Positions 22,170 to 32,500 of a stretch of DNA of 64,000 nt are shown piece after piece. The stretch is from contig NC_070568.1 in NCBI RefSeq assembly GCF_026914185.1, positions 4,856,001-4,920,000 of the forward strand, read 5' to 3'. This stretch comes from Puccinia triticina (Eukaryota > Basidiomycota > Pucciniomycetes > Pucciniales > Pucciniaceae). Under the pieces are notes generated by a model. It saw only the letters and a program-made list of their open reading frames with translations. It had not been told where the DNA came from and searched no databases. A program made the position numbers and the translations under genes. The number at the start of each line of letters is the position of its first letter. Positions within the stretch are counted from its first letter, which is position 1.

Positions 22170-23065
22170 CGGAGGAAACAATGCCCTCGATGACCGGCAC
22201 AGACCGGTCATTGAGAGGGTATATCACATCTCTCTCGATGACCGGCATTCCGGTCATCGAGAGGACACATCCACCGGTACAAACCGGTCATCGGGAGGCT
22301 ACAATCCTCTCGATGACCGGAATAGACCGGTCATTGGGAGGCTACATCCTTCTTGATGACCGGAATAGACCGGTCATCGAGAGGCTACATCCCTCTTGAT
22401 GACCGGAATAGACCGGTCATCAAGAGGCTACATCCCTCTCGATGACCGGAATAGACCGGTCATCAGGAGGTTACATCCCTCCCGATGGATGACCGGAGTA
22501 GACCGGTCATCGAGGGGACACATCCCTCTTGATGACCGGTCTAGTGAGAGGTCACATCCCTCTTGATGACCGGTCTATGCCAGTCATCGAGAGGGATGTG
22601 TTCTCTCGATGACCGGAATGCCGGTCATTGAGAGAGATGTGTTCTCTCGATGACCGGAATGCCGGTCATTGAGAAAGATGTGTTCTCTCGATGACCGGAA
22701 TGCCGGTCATTGAGAGAGATGTATCCTCTCGGTGACCGGTCTACTCCGGTCATCGGGAGGAATGTAACCTCCTGATGACCGGTCTATTCCGGTCATCAAG
22801 AGGGATGTAGCCTCCCGATGACCGGTCTATGCCGGTCATCGAGAGGGATGTAGCCTCCCGATGACCGGTCTATTCCGGTCATCAAGAGGGATGTAGCCTC
22901 CCGATGACCGGTCTATTCCGGTCATCGAGAGGGATGTAGCCTCTCGATGACCGGTCTGTACCGGTCATCGAGAGGATTGTAGCCTCCCGATGACCGGTCT
23001 ATTCCGGTCATCAAGAGCGATGTAGTCTCTCGATGACCGGTCTGTGCCGGTCATCGAGGGTTTTG
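22170..23065. repeat. Array of about 20 self-complementary units, about 42 bp each
   Basis: Each unit contains ATGACCGG..CCGGTCAT, itself a dyad, joined by GAGAGG(C/G)TACATCCCTC-type spacers. To the left of about 22540 spacers read CTACATCCCTC; to the right they read GAGGGATGTAGCC, so the array is also mirror-imaged about its centre. No ORF is sustained. Confidence 0.9.
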
Positions 23066-23450
23066 TTTCCTCCGGATGGCCGGAGTGTCTCAACCCGGCC
23101 ACCTGTCACCGCACGGCACCCCCGTGTGCGGATAGTTTTTTGATGGGAGCTGGTGGCGCGCACGGAGGGGGGCCCGACGTCACGTGACGTTGAGTCAACG
23201 GAAATTCCCGTGCGCAACGAGTTTCCCTCCGTGCGCGAAGTAAACCCGAAAATAAATACTAAATAAAAACAAAAAAAATATGAATACAAATAATCAACAT
23301 ATTTTTTCTTTCATATCTTTTTCTTCATCTATCAACTTATCAAACCTACAAACTCAAACACAGACATCAACAAATTTCAACCAAACTTGACATCAAAATA
23401 AAATCAAACATAAGTCAACCTCACAATGAAATTTTCTGGGGACAGACAAT

Positions 23451-23464
23451 AAGTTGGGGGAGGA
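23451..23464 (+). promoter_or_regulatory. Polypurine tract of A1
   Basis: AAGTTGGGGGAGGA directly abuts the 3' LTR, the expected position of the plus-strand DNA primer. Confidence 0.8.
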
Positions 23465-24826
23465 TGTGGTATGCTTTATGGTATCCCATATACCAAAAAT
23501 CAAAATTCTCTGCTTTTTCTTTCTTATTTCTATTAGTTTTACTCTTAATCTCCCTTTTCCTCTTATCAATCACTTAATATTCCTCAAGATTCAGTTTCTA
23601 GGGACAAATTCACCCCTAGTCTTGCCTTACAGAACACTCATAAGGGCACTCACTCAGAAGTTACATACTCTTACACACTCACAATACTCCTTACAACCTC
23701 AAACAGTTACACAATCCACATTTACAACACTTAGTTACACACACGGTTACATACATAGCTACATACATATTTACACATAGCTGCATCATCACTTACATAC
23801 ATACAGTGTACACATGCAGGCACTCATGCAGATGCTAGGTGCATGTGATAGCTGCATGCACTAAGCTGCATGCGCTAGTGGATTTTTGTTGCATAACAAC
23901 AGCAGGTGACCTGGTTACAGCATGAATACACTAACGTACAGTATGACCAATCACACCTCCTGATTCAGCCTGCATGTCATAACCCATAATCACCTGTACA
24001 GTCCTGACCAATCACATTCACCCATTCAACATATGTACTAGCCAAAAACCCTCATGTACCTAGCTAAAATCTCTCAGGTGGAGCTCCTCTGGAGCTAAAA
24101 TCCCTCACTGTTGTCTATAAAAGGAGGCTCTCCTCCCCTGTTGTAACTTTCCCCCAGCAGACTTCCTGAACTCAGTTTCCCCTATAACAAAGTACACAAT
24201 TGCTCACTCCACAATATATCAGTCACCCTATATTTTGGTTTTACGCATATTACAGAACACTTACACACGAAATAACAACTCTACACAACACTCACATTAC
24301 ATAACACAAACCTCTGAGGGGTCCTCTTTAACCAACTATCACCTGGTTGAAGTCCAGACTCCTCACTCATAACACAGTTTAGCAACTTCATCGCACCCAC
24401 TTTATAACAACCACTGCAAAAAAAAAAACTGTGTCAACTGTGAGCAGTTGACATGCAGTAACTCTGAGGAAGCTTGTGGTGTTACATCAGCCTTACTCAA
24501 GGTTTGACTCACCTCAAGCTTTAATGCACAGTCACTGTGCACCTTGCACAGTGACTGTGCCAACAAAGACACTTGTGCATTGAGGTGGAGTTACAATGGC
24601 AGCTTGGCTTGAGCATCCTGCATGTCAACTGAAAGCAGTTGACCAAGTTTTTTTTGCAGTGAACAGTTATCTTTTGATAACACTCCACTATCACTACATT
24701 ATACCTGCCAATCTGAGATTGGTGGGCTTGTTTTAGTGTCTAGTGAACCAGGAAAGGCGGAGGTTTCCTCATACATCCCTTTCCGCACTCAGCAAAAGGT
24801 TCTCAGGAACAATTTTGAGCTTTACA
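23465..24826 (+). repeat. 3' LTR of A1, with MITE insertion
   Basis: Same ends as the 5' LTR. It is longer by 253 bp, exactly explained by the MITE at 24412-24661 plus a 3-bp duplication. Confidence 0.9.
24412..24661. mobile_element. CACTG-ended MITE, 3-bp AAC duplication
   Basis: Ends CACTGCAAAAAAA and TTTTTTTGCAGTG. AAC flanks both sides (24409-24411, 24662-24664); the 5' LTR shows the single AAC empty site. Inner motifs CAGTTGACATGCAG and CATGTCAACTG form further inverted pairs. Ends and 3-bp duplication suggest a CACTA-like superfamily, not proven. Confidence 0.85.
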
Positions 24827-25234
24827 GCGGCTCAGGCAGAGTGCATTCCGGTGACATAAGCACTGAGGATGATTTCAGAAAAGCACACTAAGAAAGCTTA
24901 CGGAAAGTTGCGCGCAGATGGAATGCACGGATTGCGGATCACAGATTTTGGATCAGGTATTCAGACCAGAGCAGAAGAACAGGGCTGGACTGCGGCGGAC
25001 TACACATGTGGACTGGTAGCAGCGGCGTGGCAGCAGGTGAGCCACGTCAGCTGAAGCGGGTGGAACCAGGGCGGAGGTGGTGGTGAGAGACTGACTGGCG
25101 GGGGCTAGACAGAGGACGGTGGGAGGGCAAGCGTTGGAGAGGAGCAGATTCTGGGACAACGACATGAGGAAAGTGGGCGGAGCTGAAGGACTAGTGCGGG
25201 AAAGTGTTGGATCTGCGGGATTGGGTGGGAACGG
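24827..25234 (+). repeat. LTR family B, piece 2
   Basis: Follows A1. GCGGCTCAGGCAGAG..CACTGAGGATGA aligns with 51412 onward of the intact solo LTR B. Interrupted at 25234 by LTR C. Confidence 0.8.
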
Positions 25235-26274
25235 TGTGGTAGACGGAAAAGTGGAAAAATAAAAAGTTTCTTCTATGCCACATAATTACTCATACTAGGC
25301 CTCAAGATAACACCAAATGGACCCCAGAAATGGATTCTATGGCCAATCTCACCCCTTAGTGTTGAAACCCCACATCTCTCTCTCCCGTTTTCTCTCCCTT
25401 TTGCCCATATGTCACTCCCTTCTCTCCCTTCATATGAATATGCAGTTCCACCTTCTGCCCACAACCTGGCCCCTAGTTGTAATATTCATATAGTGTGCAC
25501 ATCCTGACAATGAAACATCATCAGTTCCTGCGCCTGTTCCCTGAGACCTGAGAGTCTCTTGTAGTGAGGGGCCTTTTTCCCCTTCACAGCTAAAGCAGCT
25601 TAGCCCCTTCTTGGGCTTCCTTGTTTTGTTCCCGGCCTCGAGCTTTCCTCCTCAGGCCTGTTTTTCCCTCGTGTTTCCCCAGCCTCAGCTGAAAATTCAT
25701 CACTTAGTCACCACTGGAAGCACCCCTGGGCCCCCTCTAGTGTGGAAGTTACACCTCATGGACACCTATCACACGGCCAGCCCCAGTAACCCAGTTGTCA
25801 CCTGCCTCAACCCAAGTTTCACAGTAGTACACTTATAAATATCACAGGATACAAACATACATCTTCCTGTCAGGCTACACTCATTATATATTAGCTCAAT
25901 ATGCTCCTTTATATACATAGTATGACATCATTTACACTGTTTCTGCAGCCTCAGACTTTGTGTATACACTAATTGCCCCTGTATGACAGCTCATGCAGTC
26001 TAATGACACCTTATGCATGTTTTAGAATGTTCTTTTGTATATTATGACATCATGTATGCACCCCTGGCGTGTTTAGAATGTTCTGTTGTATATTCTGACA
26101 CCATTCATGCGCCCCTGAGGGGTTATGACATCATTTGTATCTACTCCCACCAGCTAAAATGACTCACCCTGTTGTCTAGATTAGCTGAAACCCTAACCCA
26201 GGCTCCCCTTTTGTCTATAAAAGGAGCTCTCTCCACCCCCAGTGGTCTTCTCCCCAGTTCCTCACCCAGAACTC

Positions 26275-26502
26275 TAGAGATGGCACTTGGCACCCGCCGC
26301 CGGGTACCTGTCACACTTCAGCACATAATTCTATGCACCTTCAGGCGCCCATGGCGCGTGCCAGGGGTTCCATTTTAGTAAAAATACATGCAGGGAGCTG
26401 CACGCGCGCAATGGGTACCTGCAAGCGCATAGAATTATGTGCTGAAGTGTGGCGGGTACCCGCCGGCGGGTGCCCGCCGGCGGGTGCCAAGTGCCATCTC
26501 TA
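26275..26502. mobile_element. hAT-type MITE, 8-bp target duplication
   Basis: Ends TAGAGATGGCACTTGGCACC and its inverse. CAGAACTC is exactly duplicated (26267-26274, 26503-26510). The inner inverted pair CACACTTCAGCACATAATTC extends the foldback. TAGAGATGGC ends with 8-bp duplication are typical of hAT. Confidence 0.88.
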
Positions 26503-26573
26503 CAGAACTCACAAGTCACCCAACACTCATCCACACTCAAATCCTAAAACCCTTATAACAACCATTATAATTA

Positions 26574-26769
26574 GGGTGTTCAAAGTTGACTTGCATAAAA
26601 TCATAACACCATAAAATCATGAAATTCTAAGCTGAAAAAAATATGTTGCACCCAAGCACTCAAATTAGAGCAACATTTCTAGAATGATACATATGAAATC
26701 ATCACTTGAAAGTTTTATGATTTTCTGATTTTATGCATTGAAAATTTTATGATTTCAACTTTGAACACC
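26574..26769. mobile_element. Harbinger-like MITE, TTA duplication
   Basis: Ends GGGTGTTCAAAGTTGA and TCAACTTTGAACACC, flanked by TTA at 26571-26573 and 26770-26772. It is 196 bp and AT-rich, with inverted ATAAAATCAT motifs inside. Confidence 0.8.
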
Positions 26770-26992
26770 TTAAATAAAGGAATTTAACCCTCATAACAAA
26801 GTAATTCAAACACTTACCCATTACCAGTCAAACAGATTTCATCTGGAACAGACCAGACCTATCACTTGATGAAACTTGCCAAGCTGAGCTTGGTGGGTCT
26901 TGTTGACTGATAACAGAAGGGCGTAGGTTGCAACTCCATCATACCCTTCACCATTCAGCAAAAGGGTTTCATTACCACTTTTGAGTCTTACA

Positions 26993-27190
26993 ACAGTGAC
27001 ATGCGTGGAGGGAAGGACCGGAGAAGGCTCACGGTTTCTCTTTTCTTTCCCTTATCCTATAATCCTATCATCTGAGGGATTACTCATTTATTGTACTGAC
27101 ACTTACGGACATGCTAGATTATTAGTAGAGTTATATGTGACCTTATCATTACTTACAGAGTTACTTGCGGATTCTGAGCTTGAGGTATGG
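26993..27190 (+). repeat. LTR family B, piece 3
   Basis: TGCGTGGAGGGAAGGA, TATTGTACTGACACTTACGGA and GAGTTACTTGCGGAT align with 51830-51975 of the intact LTR B. Right boundary approximate. Confidence 0.65.
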
Positions 27191-27987
27191 ACTCCTGTCA
27201 GGGCTGAGCTGAGGCAGTTGGTTGAGGGGAATTTGCTGGGGAGCTGCCCTTGTGGGTGGTCCTGCAAAAAAAATACCGGAAATATCAAAGATAGGATAGC
27301 GTTGGGGGGCGGGGGGGAGGATTTTTGTGTGAGAGGGAACAAGGGGGTTGGAATGCCCTCGGCGGTTTTAATTATGGGGGAGGGAACTCAGGAAAAAAGA
27401 GACTCTGAAAATGCCGGCGCGCTTGTCGGGATGTCGGGAAGTGATCAGAAGAATGGAAACTCAGAAAGATGCGGAGATGGATCGACGCGTTCTGGGATCA
27501 ATAAACTCAGAAAACGTGATGATATCTTTTTCCTTGTGGGGGAGACCAGGATACCATGCGGATCCCTCCTCCACAGTTTGGCTGAACTTGGATTCAGGCC
27601 TGCGACATGCCGCGCGACAAGCCCTCGTGCCCGCCACGCCAGTACAACCAGAATGAAGAGGGTGAAAAGAGCAACAAAGAGAGAAGAACACCACCCTCCA
27701 TAGCAAACCCTCAGGAGACAAACAACCAAATAATAAAGATCAAACAAGCAAACAAAAAAAAACCCAACCCTCCTCTAACTCAACTCCTCCAACGCGCGCA
27801 GAAGAGAAACAAAAAAAAAAAAAAAAGAAAAAGAGAAGAAAGAAAAATAAAAGGAGAAGAAGGGAAAAAGAAAGAAGGAAAAGAAAGAGACAGGAAAGAG
27901 AGTTAGGGATTCATAGGAAAGAGAAGGGTGACAGATGGACAATGAAGAGAAAGGAAGCCTGATACGTCTTGAGGGTGCGGCGCCCGC
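27191..27987 (-). repeat. Unresolved insertion within LTR B
   Basis: Not part of LTR B. The part 27660-27900 is purine-rich, and its complement (GCGCGCGTTGGA, GTTGGGTTTTT, TTGTTTGATC words) resembles LTR D at 49620-49830, suggesting a reverse-oriented D-like LTR. ORFs here are not conserved. Element A2 entered at 27987. Confidence 0.4.
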
Positions 27988-29026
27988 TGTGGTATGCTTT
28001 ATGGTTACCCATCTAGCCCATTTCAAAATATCCTTTTTTTCTCATATGTACACTCTCAAATCAACCAATACGGCAACACCACAGGATTCTATGGCCAATA
28101 CTACACAGGACACCATGGACAACACACCTTACACCCCTCTGGATCAGAAGATACAACCCCTTCAAGACACCATCATTCAGTTACATACACACAAAACACC
28201 ATACTCAGGTCACGTAATCCGTTACATGAACCACACTTACCCAGGACATGTAATCCGTTACATGGACCACCCTGACAGCTTGTCTAAACCTTTACATATA
28301 CTTTACCTCATCAGCTGCACTCATTTCATTGTGTTATGCACATGTCATGCAGTGTCATGCAGTGTTATGCACACTTGATGCAGGCTTATGCAGTCTGACA
28401 GTTGACAGATGACATCATGCAGGTGTCAAGATAGCAAAAACCCCTCATGCAGCTTGCAGATGACATCATTTGACAGGCCAGGCCAGCTAAAATATCTCAC
28501 CTCCTATTTCTCACTAGCTAAATTCCCTCATATGACATCATGACCTCATGTGACCTGTCAACCACCAGCCAAAATACCTCATTGTAGCTTTCAGGGCAGC
28601 TAAAACCCCTCATTCTCTTGTTCCCCTGGAGCTAAAATGTCTCACTCTTTTCTATTTAGGGAGGCTCTCCTCCCCCCAGTTGTAATTTCTCTCAGCAAAC
28701 TACTTGCACTCAGCTTACCCCATAACAGTACAATACTTGCTCCCTCTACAGTATTAGCCCCACTCTATATTGTGGTTTTACACCCTTACATACAAATTAC
28801 AACCTCATTACAACACTTACACATCAGCTACATTACCATAACCCTTAAGCCACCTGCTCAAAGTAGGCTATCTTTTGATACACCTCCACTATCACTACAT
28901 AAACCTTCCAATTGTAGATTGGGGGGCTTGTTTTAGTGTCTAGTGACCCAGGAAAGGCAGAGGTAACCTCATTCATCCCTTTCCGCACTCAGCAAAAGGT
29001 TCTCAGGAACGCTTTTGAGCTTTACA
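27988..29026 (+). repeat. 5' LTR of A2
   Basis: TGTGGTATGC...GAGCTTTACA ends. The promoter block lacks a canonical TATAAAA (CTATTTAGGGAGGC instead). 3' end block shared with A1. Confidence 0.9.
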
Positions 29027-29599
29027 AGGGAGTCCCCAACGTGATAGAGGATTTCTACTTTGAACACGTGGCTTAACATATCTCTAACCACTGTTGCGAA
29101 TTTTATAAGTACTCTTAGTGAATCTAAATTAGTTTGGTGGCAGGAAAACTTACCTGTTACATTAAAGTGAAGAAACATATCTCTGTCAAGACACTTTCCG
29201 ATATCATTATAACAATCAGTCCTTAACATATTCCTAGTAGAACTCCGGATTAATTAGTTAAATACTTGAAAAATCATTTATAAGGTCAGGAGACGAGGAC
29301 CAATTAGAACTGACGTATTTGTTGTGAGCGTTTAGGATATATATTTTAACTACCAGGTGGTAGCCGGCATAGACTCACTGCGGACAGATTTTAGTTGTGA
29401 TAAACCTCTACGCATCTGAATATTTGAACAACGTATCATACTATTTAGGTTTTTTTAGTATTATCATTAGTTTAGTATAGTATAACCCCCCCAACTCGCC
29501 CTGGAAGAAACCCAGAGATCAAACCCCTTAGGACAACTACTAGCAAATATCGAACGACTCATCTAACATAAAGAATCAGAAATCAGTTAAAACTCAGAC
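29027..29599 (+). other. A2 leader
   Basis: Starts with the same AGGGAGTCCCCAACGTGATA as A1 and shows similar layout to the gag ATG. No ORF. Confidence 0.6.
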
Positions 29600-32500
29600 A
29601 TGGCTTTTCCACAGAATGAAGACTTGGAAAATGTCCTACCAACAAACAATCCAAATCCACTCGGACTATTCAATGGAACTCAAAACAGTCAGAACACTAG
29701 AATGAATGTTGATCCGCTACCTCCACCACCCATGTCTCACACTCGAACAAGGACCTATCGTGGACGGCTGGCCAACAATAGAACTACTCAAGAAAACACT
29801 CAGACTCACCCTCCTGGAACCTACGGCTTACCTCAAGAACTCGAAGTAAACAACCCAACCAGGACGGAACCTAAAAGAAAAGTGATAATTATCAAAGCGG
29901 CAAACTTATTATACGATGGCGAAAACTTCAAGGAATTTCTGGACCGATTTGAACTGGCCGCGGAAGTTTATGGAGCAGAAGGATATGACATGGTTCGGCA
30001 GATTTGCAGCTTTGTTGGACCTGAAGACTTGAAGCAAGAACTGGAATCGATGGACGGATACGAACAACGGGACTGGAACATGCTTAGGCGTAGCATGAAG
30101 GAAATATGGGGTGACACCCATGCAAAAATTTGATTCACCATCCGGGACCTGCAAAACTTCGTGGAAGAACAGGCAAAGGCTGGTGGACCTAAAGGATTCA
30201 AAGAATACAAGAACTACAAATCAAAATTTTTATTAATAACAAAGTATTTGGTTGCTAATGAGCACATTAGAGACCAACAAGACGTTACTCACCTGTTTTT
30301 TATGGCTTTTTCAAAAGAATTACAGAAATCAATCAAACAGGACCTGATTCCTTACGGCAAAGATGGTTATCCTAAGACGCCTCACCTAGAAGACTTGATG
30401 GATGTGGCTGAGGATGAAGTCCGAGCTGCAGCAGACAAAACATTTGTAGGAAGCGGTTTCAGTGAAGCTAATCGAGCGATGCAAAAGAAGTTAGACAAGA
30501 AGAAAGGCAACAGCAAGAAACGGGAAAAGATGGTTGAAGAGAATCCCCCGGAGGTGCTGCAGACGCAAGTCGACAGTCTGGCAAAAGCAATCGATGCTTT
30601 AACTGGCAAGTTAGTGAACCCACCAAAGGCGGAATACTCTCGTGGAAATGAAAGGCCAAGTGGACGACTATACGAACCCCGACCTTGTACCTATTGTCAT
30701 CGAGAAGGACATTCAGCATTTTCTTGTTATGAAGCTCAGAAGGACGAAAGAGAAGGCTTGGTTAAGCGTGACGGACGTGACTTTTGTTTTCCCAGTGGAG
30801 AGAAGATCCCAGCGGACAACTCAAGACCTATTTGTGTGGTAGTGGCTGCGGACTCCGCAAAACCTAAAGCAAAAGTAACGGCAGCATTCAGAACCGATAA
30901 TCCAGCAGTGTTTTCAATCAACAGTGAAAGACCTCAGCAAGAATCCGACTGTACCTCTTCAATGCACAAAATCGACTCATGGGAACCTCCAAGGCTTGGA
31001 TCAGCTAACTTTGAAAAAGTAAAATTTGAATCCAATGTTGCGACAACTAGAGCAGAAGCGCTTCGTGGACGACGAAAACCTCCGGCACAAGCGGATGATT
31101 CGGCAATGGACGTGGATCAGGAAGTCGGACCAGAAGAAGTTATTCGAGAAGTTCCAGCAACTAGGAAGACTCCCGGCCAAATCTTGGAACCCAACAGGCA
31201 ATCAACACCATCAAAGAAGGAAAAGTCAGCAGAAACAGCTCTAGTGACGGAACTGGACAACTTGAAGATACCAACTACCTTTTCTCAACTTACGGCAATC
31301 TCTCCAACTTACGCTCAAGAAGTAATCAACAAACTCCAAGCTCGAATCCCTGGATACAAAACTTCTACAATGTCATACGTGAATGGCAACAAATCGGAAC
31401 CCAAGGTTTCAGCTTCGATGTTACTTAACAAGGAGGAAGAAGATTCGGAATACAACTGTTACTATAGCTGCGCGTTAGGATTTATCGACACTCAAATCTC
31501 CGGACACAAAGTACCGTTCATGGTGGATTCTGGATCGATGGTCAATGTAATTCCAAGCCAGGCAGCTATTGATCTGGACCTAGAAGTAGTGAAGGTGGAG
31601 ATCCCAATGAGAGGCATTGGCGGAGAGAGATGTGATATCAAAGGAGTAGTGGAAAACTGCACCATTGGAATTGGACGATTCTCGGGACCGGTACACCTCT
31701 TTGTTTCACCACAAGCTCAGGAATGTATACTCGGACGGCCTTTCCTTTTCGACTACAATTGCACTTTGGACTATCCAGGGACTGGCGAATTTCTATCCTT
31801 TCAAGGGGATATTGGAAGAAGGATTACGGTACCAATAGCTAAAGTTGGACAAGGACAAGGATGGAATCAGTTAAAACATTTAGGACCAAGCCCCACACAG
31901 ACTGCACAAACAACTGCTTACATGACACAACATTCAAATCAGTCACGCTTTTTGGACGACACGGACTTGGTCAAGATTCGAACTAAAATTTCAAAGAAGT
32001 TGGGCTGGGTCAAAAACATGTGTTTACGTCTGCGGAAGAAATCAGAAAAAGAAAAACCTGTACCTCAGGTTGGGGCAAAACCACCAACCCTGGACGAAGA
32101 TTGGCGAATAAATAGTTTGTTAGCCACCGGGCTAGGCGCTTCAGCACAGAAAGATCTCTGTAAGAATTGGAAGGAGGAAAACATGTGGTGTATGACAAAA
32201 TACAAACCAGTGGCAAAGAAAGTTCGACCTATCAATCAAGCCATGCCACAATCAATCAACCCACCTCTTCAACAACCAGCTTTATCACGGGATCCTTACA
32301 AAACACCTTTAACACCTAATCCACCAGAATTCCAACCTACAGCAAAAATCACTGAAGAGCGCCTGAAAGTCATCAACTTTGGACCTGAAGGATGGCTCTG
32401 GCCAGAGGAACTCAAGCTGTTTAAACATCTCAATACCATTCGACAAAACTCTCTCGCATTCTGTCCGGCGGAACGTGGATTGTTGAAACACTCTTATGGC

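Larger units (their letters stand above)
21652..23248. mobile_element. Large foldback element carrying a palindromic repeat array, 8-bp target duplication
   Basis: The long inverted ends start CGGGTTTACTTCGCGCACGG and finish with its complement. Arms extend about 190 bp and include CACGTGACGT, GGGCCCCCCTCCGTGCG and ACTATCCGCACACGGGGGTG. The target duplication AAAATAAA is exact (21644-21651 and 23249-23256). Between the arms lies the array at about 22170-23065. The left arm is interrupted by a pentamer element (21713-22043). No transposase is present. Confidence 0.85.
11428..24826 (+). mobile_element. Ty3/gypsy LTR retrotransposon A1 (13.4 kb)
   Basis: Complete but decayed element. LTRs 11428-12536 and 23465-24826 begin TGTGGTATGC and end GAGCTTTACA. 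The 4-bp target duplication GCGG is exact (11424-11427, 24827-24830). Subtracting the 250-bp MITE and its AAC duplication, both LTRs are 1109 bp, with roughly a dozen mismatches noted by eye (about 1%). Internal order: leader, gag-pol 13105-18853, long 3' region with an antisense gene, a foldback array element, polypurine tract, 3' LTR. It sits inside LTR B. Confidence 0.92.
25235..26992 (+). repeat. Solo LTR C
   Basis: Begins TGTGGTAGACGG and ends TTGAGTCTTACA. ACGG precedes it (25231-25234) and ACAG follows (26993-26996), a 4-bp target duplication with one mismatch. It lies within LTR B, whose homologous sequence (51817 onward) resumes after it. Contains TATAAAAGG at 26216 and two MITEs. 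No internal retroelement genes, so it is a solo LTR. Confidence 0.8.

Noticed and set aside
22170..23065. Regular repeat array resembling a CRISPR
   Set aside because: Units are back-to-back palindromes with near-constant spacers in a eukaryotic retrotransposon. There are no unique spacers and no cas genes.
28637..28936. 99-codon ORF present twice (also 38791-39090)
   Set aside because: It is within the two LTRs of A2; identity follows from LTR duplication and there is no protein evidence.
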